This document shows positions 25,936 through 36,483 of a stretch of DNA of 64,000 bases, one piece after another. The notes below the pieces were generated by a model that had not been told where the DNA came from, searched no databases, and worked only from the letters and a program-made list of their open reading frames with translations. Within the stretch, counting starts at the first letter, position 1. Each line of letters opens with the position of its first letter. Made by a program: the position numbers and the translations under genes. The stretch is taken from positions 124,001-188,000 of the forward strand of contig JACRNC010000020.1 of assembly GCA_016219375.1 (NCBI GenBank). Reading direction: 5' to 3'. Source of the stretch: Burkholderiales bacterium. GTDB taxonomy: Bacteria; Pseudomonadota; Gammaproteobacteria; Burkholderiales; Burkholderiaceae_C.

Positions 25936-26904
25936 TCAATTGAACCGCCCGATGCGGTCCAGCGGCGCCGAGAAATTCATCCAGATGAAGAAGGCCCGGC
26001 CAACGATGTTCTCGTCCGGCACGAAGCCCCAGAAGCGCGAGTCCTGCGAGTTGTCGCGGTTGTCGCCGACGACGAAGTAATGCCCCGCCGGCACCGTGCA
26101 CTCCACGCCATCCATCGTGTAGCTGCAGTTGTCTCGGTAAGGGTAGTCATAGATGGGCATCACGCCGGGGCCGCGTCGCTCATCGAGCAGGATGCGGTGC
26201 TCCACCTCGCCGAGCTTCTCGCTGTATTGCTTGAGGTAGCGCAGCTCGCTGTCGTCGTAGTAGTCGGGCAGCGGCGAGGTCGTGATCTGCTGGCCGTTGA
26301 TGTAGAGCTGCTTGTCCTTGTAGGCCACCTTGTCGCCCGGCAGGCCGGCCACGCGCTTGATGTAGTCCACGGCCGGATCCTGCGGATAGCGGAAGACCAT
26401 CACGTCGCCGCGCTGCGGCTCGTGGTTGGCAATGATCTTCTTGTTGATCACCGGCAGCCGGATGCCGTAGTGGTACTTGTTGACGAGGATGAGGTCGCCC
26501 ACCAGCAGCGTCGGGATCATCGAGCCCGAAGGGATCTTGAACGGCTCGAAGAGGAAGGAGCGCAGCAGGAACACGGCCAGGATCACCGGGAACAGCCCGG
26601 CGGTCCAGTCCAGCCACCAGGGCTGGGCCAGCAGGCGCTGGCGCGTCACGTCGGCGTCACCATCGACACGCTCGATGCCCTTGCGGGCCAGCTCCGCACG
26701 GCGCGCGGCATCACCGGCGATGAAGGCCTCGGCCGCGCGCTCGCGGCGCGGCTTGAAGATCAGGCGCTCGGCCAGCCAGTAGGCGAAGGTCACCAGCGTC
26801 AGGATGAACAGCAGCAGGGCGAAATTGCCCGTCCAGCGTCCCAGGAACCAGCCCGCCAGATAGATGGCCAGGGCGGTGTAGAGCAGTCCAGTGAGGGCTT
26901 TCAT
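25936..26904 (-). CDS. lepB: Signal peptidase I
   Basis: A 322-residue inner-membrane serine protease that cleaves signal peptides of exported proteins. Two N-terminal membrane regions are followed by PSGSMIPTLLVGD with the catalytic Ser, RGDVMVFRYP and YIKRVAGLPGD with the catalytic Lys, and GDNRDNSQDSRFWGFV near the end. The length and order match the proteobacterial enzyme. It lies 144 bases after lepA, the common lepA-lepB pair. Confidence 0.97.
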   Translation of the reverse strand: MKALTGLLYTALAIYLAGWFLGRWTGNFALLLFILTLVTFAYWLAERLIFKPRRERAAEAFIAGDAARRAELARKGIERVDGDADVTRQRLLAQPWWLDWTAGLFPVILAVFLLRSFLFEPFKIPSGSMIPTLLVGDLILVNKYHYGIRLPVINKKIIANHEPQRGDVMVFRYPQDPAVDYIKRVAGLPGDKVAYKDKQLYINGQQITTSPLPDYYDDSELRYLKQYSEKLGEVEHRILLDERRGPGVMPIYDYPYRDNCSYTMDGVECTVPAGHYFVVGDNRDNSQDSRFWGFVPDENIVGRAFFIWMNFSAPLDRIGRFN

Positions 26905-26997
26905 CGAAGCGGAATCAGGATTGATCGGTCGCTGCCGCGGCAGCACGGAGCGGCCGGCGCGGTGCGCGCGGAAAGCGCACGTTCAACATGCACGAAA

Positions 26998-27022
26998 GCC
27001 CGGCCGCCTCGCGGCGCCGGGC
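26998..27022 (-). terminator. Hairpin between lepA and lepB
   Basis: GCCCGGC and GCCGGGC form a 7-base-pair stem around an 11-base loop, and on the minus strand it is followed by TTTCGTG. This resembles a weak terminator or processing site between lepA and lepB. The U-tract is short, so read-through is likely. Confidence 0.3.
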
Positions 27023-27048
27023 CATGTCAGCATCCAGGGCCAGCCCGC

Positions 27049-28857
<1,809 letters not shown>

Positions 28858-28943
28858 GCAGCGGGCAGGCCCATGCGACGAGGCGGGGGACGGCATGGCG
28901 CCGAAGGGAGCGGCCAAGGCTGCGAACGAGCCGGCCGGCGGAT

Positions 28944-29010
28944 AAAAAAAAGGCACGTCCAAGGGGGTGACGCGCCTTCCAACAAAAAGGTTTGGCAACT
29001 GCTTTGTTGG
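28944..29010 (-). ncRNA. Predicted short structured RNA or attenuator leader upstream of lepA
   Basis: On the minus strand a -10 box TACAAT (29017-29022) with a TTCTCA -35 box (29039-29044, 16-base spacer) would start RNA near 29010. The RNA would fold into a first hairpin (CCAACAAA, 29003-29010, with TTTGTTGG, 28979-28986) and a second one (GGCGCGTC, 28969-28976, with GACGTGCC, 28952-28959, one G-U pair), followed by eight U residues (28944-28951). The second is a classic intrinsic terminator with a C-rich loop. The product is either a free RNA of about 66 bases or a leader that attenuates lepA. No known family is recognised. Confidence 0.4.
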
Positions 29011-29016
29011 GCCTTC

Positions 29017-29044
29017 ATTGTAGCCAAAAGCATCGCCCTGAGAA
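29017..29044 (-). promoter_or_regulatory. Predicted sigma-70 promoter before the lepA block
   Basis: Reading the minus strand, TTCTCA (29039-29044), a 16-base spacer and TACAAT (29017-29022) resemble TTGACA/TATAAT. It is the best match in the 436-base gap between mucD and lepA and points towards lepA-lepB-rnc-era. It would produce the structured RNA described at 28944-29010. Confidence 0.4.
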
Positions 29045-29091
29045 CCCGGCCGCCGGGCGCAAGGGCTTGTTGCCGCTCGCCAACATGGGCT

Positions 29092-29112
29092 GATATCAAC
29101 AGGATATCAACA
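29092..29112. repeat. Two direct copies of GATATCAACA, 11 bases apart
   Basis: Perfect copies of GATATCAACA lie at 29092-29101 and 29103-29112, one helical turn apart, in an AT-rich island (about 29085-29200) that stands out in this GC-rich DNA. They sit upstream of the predicted lepA-side promoter, where an activator or DNA-bending protein such as IHF could bind. The rest of 28858-29293 holds no gene that I can see. Confidence 0.45.
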
Positions 29113-29248
29113 AGATTTCCTCAGATCTTGGCGGATTTATTCTCTTTGCTGACAATGACTTAAGCACGGTACTTGAAGCTTTTTAAGAGCTTTGACCTAT
29201 CCGAGCGGCCAGCCGGGTCAGATACAGTTTCGGTTCTGCACTGCAAAA

Positions 29249-29274
29249 CAAACGGCGGCCGCGGCCGCCGTTTG
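29249..29274 (-). terminator. Intrinsic terminator after mucD
   Basis: A perfect 26-base palindrome, CAAACGGCGGCCG followed by its complement, lies 20 bases after the protease stop. On the minus strand it is followed by TTTTGCAG, giving a U-rich end. It should end the rpoE-rseA-rseB-mucD transcript. Confidence 0.75.
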
Positions 29275-29293
29275 CAATCGATCGCTTGGCCGC

Positions 29294-30787
29294 TCAGCGG
29301 CTGGGCCGGATGAGGACGTACTGGGCCCATTCGCCGCGCCGGATCAGCAGGCTCGCCGTCTTGCTGCGGTCGAGCTTGTCGATCAGTGACTTGAACTGCC
29401 GCGCATCGCTGACCTCGGCATTGCCCACGGCCAGGATGATGTCGCCCTCTCGCAGGCCGGCGCGTGCCGCGGCACCTTCGGCGGCCTCGACCCGCACGCC
29501 GCCGCGCACCTTGAGCTCACGCTTTTGCGCCTCGCTCAGGTCGGACACCGCCAAGCCCAGGGCGTTGGCCAGCGTCGGCTGCGCCGAACGGGCGCCCGGC
29601 TGCGAGGCACGGGCCGAGCGATCGGCCGACAGCTCGGCCACGGTCAGCGTCAGCTCGCGCGTGCCGCCTCGGCGGAAGACCTGCACCGCCACGCGCGTGC
29701 CCGGCTTGGTGTTGCCCACGGCGCGCGGCAGGTCAGTCGCCTTGTCCACCGGCTTGCCGTCGAACTTCAGAATGATGTCGCCCGCCTCCATGCCGGCCTT
29801 CTCGGCTGGCGAGCCGGGTTCCACCGCGCTGACCAGCGCCCCCGCGGCACGGCCCAGGCCGATGGAGTCGGCCACCTCCTTGGTCACGGGTGCGATCTGC
29901 ACGCCGATGCGGCCGCGGCTGACCTGGCCGCTGGTGCGCAGCTGCTCGGCCACGCGCATCGCCTCATCGATGGGGATCGAAAACGAGATGCCCATGAAGC
30001 CGCCGGAGCGGCTGAGGATCTGCGAGTTGATGCCCACCACCTCGCCGCGCATGTTGATCAGCGGGCCGCCCGAGTTGCCGGGGTTGATGGCCACATCGGT
30101 CTGGATGAAGGGCAGGAAGTCGCCCGTGTCGCGCGCCTTGGCGCTGACGATGCCGGCGGTCACGGTGTTGTCCAGGCCGAAGGGCGAGCCGATTGCCATC
30201 ACCCACTCGCCTACGCGCAGACGATTGACGTCGCCGATGCGCACGGCCGGCAGACCGGTGGCGTCGATGCGCACCACGGCAACATCCGTGCGGCTGTCCG
30301 AGCCGATCACCCGCGCCTTGAACTCGCGCTTGTCGGCCAGCGTGACGATGACTTCGTCCGCGCCTTCGATGACATGGGCATTGGTCATCACGAAGCCGTC
30401 TGCACTGAGGATGAAGCCCGAGCCGACGCCGCGCGGACGCTGCTGCTCGTCATCGCCGCCGTTGCGCGGCGTCTGGCCGCGCGGCATGCCGGGCATGGGC
30501 ACGCCGAAGAAGCGGCGGAAGAACTCCTGCATTTCCTCGTCCATGCCGTCGGGCGCGCGGCCGGCACGCGCCTTCTGCGTGGTGCGGATGTTGACCACCG
30601 ACGGCCCCACCTGATCGACCAGGTCGGTGAAGTCAGGCAGGCCGCGGGCGACGGCCGAAGGCTGGGCATGCGCCGCATGGGGCAGCGTGAGCATCGCCCC
30701 TGCCCCGGTCATCGCCACGGCCAGGGCCATCGCCGACCACAGCCGCGCCGGGCGGCTGGCAGGGCATCTTGGGCTTTGCATCGACAT
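29294..30787 (-). CDS. mucD: Do-family periplasmic serine protease (DegP/MucD type)
   Basis: A 497-residue envelope protease and chaperone for misfolded periplasmic proteins. A signal peptide ends at HAAHAQ. The trypsin-like domain has the triad His in TNAHVIEGAD, Asp in RTDVAVVRI and Ser in NPGNSGGPL; two PDZ domains follow (around VVSAVEPGSPAEKAGM and AARAGLREGDIILAVG). GAGG precedes ATG 30787. It is the last gene of the sigma-E operon, where MucD-type proteases limit the stress response. Confidence 0.95.
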   Translation of the reverse strand: MSMQSPRCPASRPARLWSAMALAVAMTGAGAMLTLPHAAHAQPSAVARGLPDFTDLVDQVGPSVVNIRTTQKARAGRAPDGMDEEMQEFFRRFFGVPMPGMPRGQTPRNGGDDEQQRPRGVGSGFILSADGFVMTNAHVIEGADEVIVTLADKREFKARVIGSDSRTDVAVVRIDATGLPAVRIGDVNRLRVGEWVMAIGSPFGLDNTVTAGIVSAKARDTGDFLPFIQTDVAINPGNSGGPLINMRGEVVGINSQILSRSGGFMGISFSIPIDEAMRVAEQLRTSGQVSRGRIGVQIAPVTKEVADSIGLGRAAGALVSAVEPGSPAEKAGMEAGDIILKFDGKPVDKATDLPRAVGNTKPGTRVAVQVFRRGGTRELTLTVAELSADRSARASQPGARSAQPTLANALGLAVSDLSEAQKRELKVRGGVRVEAAEGAAARAGLREGDIILAVGNAEVSDARQFKSLIDKLDRSKTASLLIRRGEWAQYVLIRPSR

Positions 30788-30879
30788 CGTTGTCACCTCG
30801 ACAAGTTGGTTCGGCAGGAAATGGGGAGCGCGCGCAGTGTGGCGAGAAGGCGGCGGCCAGGCGCCACCAAGGCCGGCCT

Positions 30880-32010
30880 TCAGCGCTCGCGCCGCAGCGC
30901 AGCCGACAGGGTCTGCAGCGTCGGCGCCGGCACGTCCCCGACGGCGGTCAGCCACCAGGGCCCCGCACGGCGCGTCAGCGTCTGCGTGGCGCCGGCGGCG
31001 GAGAGGCCCTCGCGCCGGTGGGCCCGGGCATCGAAGGCCTCGATGAAGACCGAGACATGGGCCAGACCATCGGAGAAGACCACCTGCAGCATCGCCGGCG
31101 CGTCTGCAACGCCGACCGCCGCGGGCCGGTTGACGGCGCCCAGCAGCCGAAAGCCCGGCGGCAACGCACCGAGTGCCCAGCCCTCGCGCCGCAGATCGGC
31201 CCGCTGCGCCTGCTGCTGCCGCACCGACAGGCCGTCGTCGCGGCGCATGTCGTCCAGCACCCGGGCCGACTGCGCCGGCACGCCGATCTCCACGCTGGAC
31301 AGCGCCGACCACTCCAGCACCCGGCCATCTGCGGCCAGCACCTCGGCACGCAGCAGCAGGCCGGTGGCCTCGTCGGCCCACAGCCGGTGGCCCAGCCGCC
31401 ATTCATCCCGCGGCCGCAGCAGCAGCACGCGTGCGCCGCGGCCGGCGATGCGGTCGTGGCCCGGCACGGAGAGCTCATAGTGGCGCAGCAGGCCGTCGTC
31501 GGCCGCGCGCAGGGCGCCGCTCAGGGTGGCCAGGCTGTCCTGCGGGCCGGTCACGGCATGGTGAAGCTCCGGCCAGACGGTCTTCACCTGCGCGTTGTGG
31601 CGGAAGATGATGCGCGGCGGCCCGTCCAGTGCCTCGATGCGCTCCACCACGTTGCGGCCGTCGCCGTAGTGCGCGATGCGCGCGCTGGTGCTGCGCCCTC
31701 CGGCAGACATCGTCAGCACGCCTTCGAAGCTGACGCGCTGCGCGACATCGCCGATGCGGCCGAGCCAGGCCACCGCGTCCTGCGCCGGCGGGGACGGCGC
31801 GTCATGCGCCGCGGGGGCCGCGGGCGGGATGGCAGAAACGGCAGGAGTGGCGAAAGCGGCTGAAGCCGCGAAAGCTGCGCAAGCACCCAGCAGCATGCCG
31901 GCCAGGGGCGCACAGGCACTGGTGAAGCCAGCTGCGGCGCGCACCGGCCTGCACCGCTGCAAGCGGAGAGGCGATTCGTTACGAAGGCGGGCCAGCGACC
32001 GTATCAGCAT
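30880..32010 (-). CDS. rseB: Sigma-E regulatory protein RseB/MucB
   Basis: A 376-residue periplasmic protein that binds RseA and protects it from proteolysis until misfolded lipids or proteins are sensed. The N-terminus carries a hydrophobic export signal in an Ala-rich stretch. The lipid-binding domain appears from AVAWLGRIGDVAQRVSFEGVL, with VVERIEALDGPPRIIFR typical of MucB/RseB, and the C-terminal domain has EGWALGALPPGFRLLG. It follows rseA by 31 bases. Confidence 0.92.
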   Translation of the reverse strand: MLIRSLARLRNESPLRLQRCRPVRAAAGFTSACAPLAGMLLGACAAFAASAAFATPAVSAIPPAAPAAHDAPSPPAQDAVAWLGRIGDVAQRVSFEGVLTMSAGGRSTSARIAHYGDGRNVVERIEALDGPPRIIFRHNAQVKTVWPELHHAVTGPQDSLATLSGALRAADDGLLRHYELSVPGHDRIAGRGARVLLLRPRDEWRLGHRLWADEATGLLLRAEVLAADGRVLEWSALSSVEIGVPAQSARVLDDMRRDDGLSVRQQQAQRADLRREGWALGALPPGFRLLGAVNRPAAVGVADAPAMLQVVFSDGLAHVSVFIEAFDARAHRREGLSAAGATQTLTRRAGPWWLTAVGDVPAPTLQTLSAALRRER

Positions 32011-32041
32011 GCTCCGCGGTGCGGCTTTAAGGCCAGTGCAG

Positions 32042-32731
32042 TCAGCGACCCATCGGCACGTAAGTGGCCGAGCGCAGGAAGCCTGCCGGCTGCGTCAGCG
32101 CAGCATCGCCCCCGAACTGGTGATGCGCCTGCAGATAGCGGTCGAGCTCGGCATCGCGCAGCAGCGTGCCGTCCACCGTCAGCGCCGGCTCGGAGGAGTC
32201 GGCGGTCAGCGCCTGGGTCAGACCCGGCTCGGCCGCGCGCTGCGGCGTCATCCAGGCCAGGATGGAACCGTCGCTTTCACCGGCCGGCGAGCCGGCCGGG
32301 TTGTGCAGCGTGCCGACCCACAGGGCCGTGACGGCCACGAAGCCGGCGGCCATCGTCAGCGGCGCAGCCCAGAGACGCCGCCGCGTCGCTGTGCCGTCGG
32401 CGCGAACCGGCGCACCGTTGGCCACGGCGCGCCAGCCCTCGGCTGCGACTTGCGGCGCGCGCTCGGCTGGCGGTGCCAGCACCACCGGCTCCTGCTCCAG
32501 CCGCTCGCGCAGCCGGGCCAGGAAGGCGGCGTCGCGGCCGGCGGTGGAGGCCAGGTCGTCCGAGCGCAGCACGTCGCCGATCAGCTGGTAGGCATGCCAG
32601 CGCGCACGCGCATCGGCATCCTGGCGCCACGCGGCGCAGGCAGCGGCCACCTCGTCGGCGCGGCACTCGCCGTCCGACAGCGCGGACAGCAGCTCATGGG
32701 TCTCGGGGGCGACGGGGCGGTTGTGTGACAT
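32042..32731 (-). CDS. rseA: Anti-sigma-E factor RseA/MucA
   Basis: A 229-residue inner-membrane protein that holds sigma-E inactive. The cytoplasmic RseA_N-like part ETHELLSALSDGECRADEV and RARWHAYQLIGDVLRSDDL is clear; a membrane helix follows near residues 128-148 (LWAAPLTMAAGFVAVTALWV). The periplasmic tail would bind RseB. ATG 32731 lies 96 bases after the rpoE stop. Confidence 0.92.
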   Translation of the reverse strand: MSHNRPVAPETHELLSALSDGECRADEVAAACAAWRQDADARARWHAYQLIGDVLRSDDLASTAGRDAAFLARLRERLEQEPVVLAPPAERAPQVAAEGWRAVANGAPVRADGTATRRRLWAAPLTMAAGFVAVTALWVGTLHNPAGSPAGESDGSILAWMTPQRAAEPGLTQALTADSSEPALTVDGTLLRDAELDRYLQAHHQFGGDAALTQPAGFLRSATYVPMGR

Positions 32732-32827
32732 GGTGCACTCCGGGCAGGCGGGACGGTGCGGCAAAAGAAACGAAGCGCGGCGAGCGGGCGGGCTGGAGCA
32801 GGGACGGCGTGACCGTCGGCGGCGCCG

Positions 32828-33439
32828 CTACCAGCGCTCGCCCTCGCGGGTGTCGAGCAAGGGGCGCAGGCGGGCGGCGATGGCTTCGCGGGCGCGGAAG
32901 ATCCGCGACCGCACGGTGCCGATCGGGCAGTTCATCGCCACAGCGATCTCCTCATAGCTGAGCCCTTCGATCTCGCGCAGGGTGATCGCCTGGCGCAGGT
33001 CCTCGGACAGCGCCTCGATCGCAGCGTTCACCGTGCGGGCGATCTCCCGGCTGGCCAACACGGCCTCCGGGGTCTCGCCGTCGGTCAGTTCGTTCTCGAC
33101 ACGCGAAGAAGGTTCCTCGTCCTCATCCCGCGAACCGAGGGCGGACTCGGTCAGGACCGGATCACGGCGCAGGTCCACCAGCGCCTTCTTGGCGGTGTTG
33201 ACCGCAATCCGGTAGAGCCAGGTGTAGAAGGCACTCTCGCCGCGGAACTGCGGCAGCGCCCGGTAGGCGCGGATGAAGGTCTCCTGCGCCAGGTCCTGCA
33301 CCAGATCGGTGTCGCGCACCATGCGGCCGATCAGCCGCTCGATGCGCCGCTGGTACTTGACGACGATCAGGTCGAAGGCGCGCGCATCGCCCATCTTGAC
33401 CCGCTCCACGAGCGGGGCATCGGCATCAGGGGCGTTCAT
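32828..33439 (-). CDS. rpoE: RNA polymerase sigma factor RpoE (AlgU)
   Basis: A 203-residue extracytoplasmic-function sigma factor for envelope stress. Region 2 DLVQDLAQETFIRAYRALPQFRGESAFYTWLYRIAVNTAKK and region 4 LREIEGLSYEEIAVAMNCPIGTVRSRIFRAREA match AlgU/RpoE very closely. Its context, rseA-rseB-mucD behind it, confirms the identity. ATG 33439 is the conserved start. I did not find a self-recognised GAACTT-type promoter upstream. Confidence 0.96.
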   Translation of the reverse strand: MNAPDADAPLVERVKMGDARAFDLIVVKYQRRIERLIGRMVRDTDLVQDLAQETFIRAYRALPQFRGESAFYTWLYRIAVNTAKKALVDLRRDPVLTESALGSRDEDEEPSSRVENELTDGETPEAVLASREIARTVNAAIEALSEDLRQAITLREIEGLSYEEIAVAMNCPIGTVRSRIFRAREAIAARLRPLLDTREGERW

Positions 33440-33592
33440 GCGGTGCGGTGGGGGCGGGCAGTCTGTCGAGGCCGCGGCGGGCGGGGCCGGCACGGTGCCG
33501 GCGGCGGGGCACGCCCGTGGGGCGGCCGGTTGCGGCAAGTCGGCCGCAGCAGCAGAAAGAGTGGGCCGGCGTCGGCTGGCTTCGGGCTAGGG

Positions 33593-34045
33593 TCAACCCG
33601 CTGGCCGACGGCGCGCGCAATATAGCGCACAAAGCAGGGCATGAGCCTTTGCGCCCAGGGCGCGCGCATCGACGGTCAGCCACGCGACGGCGCCCTCGCC
33701 GTGCCCGCGCAACACCCAGCAGGAGCCCAGCCGCCACACCAGGCGCAGCTCGCCCCGCCAGTGCGGCGAATCCCGCCCGGCCGCGGGATGCGCCAGCCAC
33801 CATTGCTGGCCGTCCCAGCCCAGCAGCAGGGCCGGCTGGCGCTGCCGCAGCGCGACGACAGCCAGGACTGCTGTCAAGCCGACGGCGCCGCCAGCCACCG
33901 CCTGCCCGGCAGGACCGTCGAAGGGCGCCGACGCAGCCCAGGCGAGGACGCAGGCGACGGCCACCGCACACAGGCCGCCCAGCAGGGCAGCCACCGCACG
34001 GGACGGCCGGACCTCGACGGTCAGCGGCTGATCAGCGGCAGCCAT
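33593..34045 (-). CDS. Small membrane protein, YgfX/CptA-like
   Basis: A 150-residue protein with two hydrophobic helices at about residues 16-38 and 45-65, followed by a soluble domain rich in Trp (LLGWDGQQWWLAH, WRLGSCWVLRG). This layout resembles YgfX (CptA), but the match is only by shape. It occupies the usual betaproteobacterial spot between fabF and rpoE. Function not known. Confidence 0.7.
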   Translation of the reverse strand: MAAADQPLTVEVRPSRAVAALLGGLCAVAVACVLAWAASAPFDGPAGQAVAGGAVGLTAVLAVVALRQRQPALLLGWDGQQWWLAHPAAGRDSPHWRGELRLVWRLGSCWVLRGHGEGAVAWLTVDARALGAKAHALLCALYCARRRPAG

Positions 34046-34093
34046 GCCGACTGCGGGGCAGCCGCAAAGCCGGACGACCGGATAGGGCCCGCC

Positions 34094-35338
34094 TCAGACC
34101 CGGCGCAGCACCAGGCTGCCGTTGGTGCCGCCGAAGCCAAAGTTGTTCTTCACGGCGGCGTCGATCTTCAAGTCCCGCGCCGTGTTGGCGCAGTAGTCCA
34201 GGTCGCACTCCGGATCCTGGTTGAAGATGTTGATGGTGGGCGGCGAGACCTGGTGGTGGATGGCCAGCGCAGTGACCACCGACTCCATGCCGCCGGCGCC
34301 ACCCAGCAGGTGGCCGGTCATGGACTTCGTGGAGTTGACCACCAGCTTGCGCGCAGCGTCGCCGAAGGCCGCCTTGACGGCATTGGTCTCGTTGACGTCG
34401 CCCAGCGGCGTGGAGGTGCCGTGGGCGTTGAGGTATTGCACCTGGTCGGGGTTGAGCCCGGCCGTGCGCAGCGCCGCCACCATCGCGCGGCGCGGGCCGT
34501 CCACGTCGGGGGCGGTCATGTGGTAGGCGTCGGCACTCATGCCGAAGCCTGCGATCTCGGCATAGATGGTGGCGCCGCGAGCCTTGGCGTGCTCGTATTC
34601 CTCAAGCACCATGACGCCGGCGCCCTCGCCCAGCACGAAGCCGTCGCGGTCCTTGTCCCAGGGACGGGACGCGGTGGCCGGATCATCGTTGCGGGTCGAC
34701 AGCGCACGCGCGGCCGCGAAGCCGCCGATGCCCAGCGGCGACACCGTGGATTCAGCCCCGCCGGCGATCATCACGTCGGCATCGCCGTACTCGATCATGC
34801 GCGCGGCCATGCCGATGCAGTGCAGCCCGGTGGTGCAGGCGGTCACGATCGCCAGGTTGGGGCCCTTGAAGCCGCAATGGATGGAGACCTGGCCGGAGAT
34901 CATGTTGATGATCGAGGCCGGGACGAAGAAGGGGGAAATGCGGCGCGGGCCGCGCTCCGTCAGCTCGCCATGCGTGGCCTCGATCATCGGCAGGCCGCCG
35001 ATGCCCGAGCCCACCAGGCAGCCAATGCGCAGGGCAAGTTCCTCGGGGAGGGACTCGCCCGTGGGCAGGCCGGCGTCGCGCACGGCCTGGATGGACGCCG
35101 CCATCCCGTAGTGGATGAAGGTGTCCATGTGGCGGGCTTCCTTGGCGGGGATGTAATCCTCGACATTGAAGCCCTTGACCTCGCCCGCGATGCGGCAGGC
35201 GAAGGCGGAGGCATCGAACTTGGTGATGGTGTCGATGCCGCTGCGGCCCGCGACCAGGTTGGACCAGGACTCGGCCACCGTGTTGCCCACGGGCGTGACG
35301 AGGCCCAGGCCGGTGACGACGACGCGACGACGGGTCAT
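34094..35338 (-). CDS. fabF: Beta-ketoacyl-ACP synthase II
   Basis: A 414-residue condensing enzyme that elongates acyl-ACP with malonyl-ACP. The nucleophile lies in VTACTTGLHCIG, and the two catalytic His in NAHGTSTPLGD and SMTGHLLGGAG. Length and motifs fit FabF rather than FabB. It follows acpP by 49 bases, the usual acpP-fabF order. Confidence 0.97.
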   Translation of the reverse strand: MTRRRVVVTGLGLVTPVGNTVAESWSNLVAGRSGIDTITKFDASAFACRIAGEVKGFNVEDYIPAKEARHMDTFIHYGMAASIQAVRDAGLPTGESLPEELALRIGCLVGSGIGGLPMIEATHGELTERGPRRISPFFVPASIINMISGQVSIHCGFKGPNLAIVTACTTGLHCIGMAARMIEYGDADVMIAGGAESTVSPLGIGGFAAARALSTRNDDPATASRPWDKDRDGFVLGEGAGVMVLEEYEHAKARGATIYAEIAGFGMSADAYHMTAPDVDGPRRAMVAALRTAGLNPDQVQYLNAHGTSTPLGDVNETNAVKAAFGDAARKLVVNSTKSMTGHLLGGAGGMESVVTALAIHHQVSPPTINIFNQDPECDLDYCANTARDLKIDAAVKNNFGFGGTNGSLVLRRV

Positions 35339-35387
35339 GCGTTCAAGGCAATCGTTGCAGGGATCGTGGCAAGAGGCAGCGAAGGCC

Positions 35388-35627
35388 TCAGGCCTTCATG
35401 TGCGACTTGGCGTAGTCGATGGCCAGCTGCACGGTGGTGATCTTCTCGGCTTCTTCATCGGGGATCTCGATGCCGAATTCATCTTCCAGTGCCATCACCA
35501 GCTCGACGGTGTCCAGCGAGTCCGCGCCCAGGTCGGCGACGAAAGCCTTCTCGTTGGTCACTTCGCTTTCGGGCACGCCCAGTTGTTCGGCAATGATTTT
35601 CTTGACGCGGGCTTCGATATCGCTCAT
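35388..35627 (-). CDS. acpP: Acyl carrier protein
   Basis: A 79-residue acidic protein that carries growing acyl chains on a phosphopantetheine arm attached to Ser37 in [10 protein letters not shown]. Start ATG 35627 follows an ideal ribosome binding site (TGGAGGAGCC). It lies in the normal place between fabG and fabF. The AcpS needed to load its arm is not in its common spot near pdxJ in this window. Confidence 0.98.
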   Translation of the reverse strand: MSDIEARVKKIIAEQLGVPESEVTNEKAFVADLGADSLDTVELVMALEDEFGIEIPDEEAEKITTVQLAIDYAKSHMKA

Positions 35628-35733
35628 GGCTCCTCCAGGAGGGTGATGCAAAAAACAAAAGGGGATTTTACGAGGTGCGGGGTGTCAGCCCCGCGACGGG
35701 TGACCCAGTGCGCTGCCGGGTCGATGATCAGGA

Positions 35734-36483
35734 TCAGGACATGTACATGCCACCGTTGACATGCAGTTCCACGCCGGTGATGTAGCCCGCCTGCGGCGAG
35801 GCGAGAAAAGCCACCGCCTCGGCCACGTCGCCGGGCTGGCCCAGCTGGCCCAGCGGGATCTGCGCCAGCAGCGCATCCTTCTGCGCCTGGCTGAGCTCAT
35901 CGGTCATGTCGGTTGCGATGAAGCCGGGGGCCACGCAGTTGACGGTGATGCCGCGGCTGCCCAGCTCGCGAGCCAGCGAGCGGCTCATGCCGGCCACGCC
36001 GGCCTTGGCCGCGGCGTAGTTGGCCTGGCCGGCGTTGCCGCTGGCGCCCACCACGGAGGTGATGCTGACGATGCGGCCGTAGCGCTGCTTCATCATCGGC
36101 CGCACCACCGCGCGGCTCAGGCGGAACACGGCCTTGAGGTTGGTGTCGAGCACGGCGTCCCAGTCGTCATCCTTCATGCGCATGGACAGTGTGTCGCGGG
36201 TGATGCCGGCGTTGTTGACGAGCACATGCAGCGCGCCGTGGCGCTTGAGGATGTCGTCGATGGCGGCATCGACGCCGGCTGCATCGTTGACGTTCAGGAC
36301 GATGCCGGTGCAGCCCTCATGGGCCGACAGGGCCTGGGCAATGGAGGCGGCGCCGGCCTCGGTGGTGGCCGTGCCGATGACCTTCAGGCCGCGCTCGGCC
36401 AGCGTCTGCGCGATGGCGCGGCCGATGCCGCGGCTGGCGCCGGTGACCAGGGCGACCTGGCCGGCAAAGGTGATGTCGCTCAT
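35734..36483 (-). CDS. fabG: 3-oxoacyl-ACP reductase
   Basis: A 249-residue short-chain dehydrogenase that reduces beta-ketoacyl-ACP with NADPH. The cofactor loop TGASRGIGRAIA is at residue 13, NNAG near 90, and the Ser-Tyr-Lys triad is seen in ITSVVGASG and YAAAKAG. The start overlaps the fabD stop by ATGA. Confidence 0.96.
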   Translation of the reverse strand: MSDITFAGQVALVTGASRGIGRAIAQTLAERGLKVIGTATTEAGAASIAQALSAHEGCTGIVLNVNDAAGVDAAIDDILKRHGALHVLVNNAGITRDTLSMRMKDDDWDAVLDTNLKAVFRLSRAVVRPMMKQRYGRIVSITSVVGASGNAGQANYAAAKAGVAGMSRSLARELGSRGITVNCVAPGFIATDMTDELSQAQKDALLAQIPLGQLGQPGDVAEAVAFLASPQAGYITGVELHVNGGMYMS

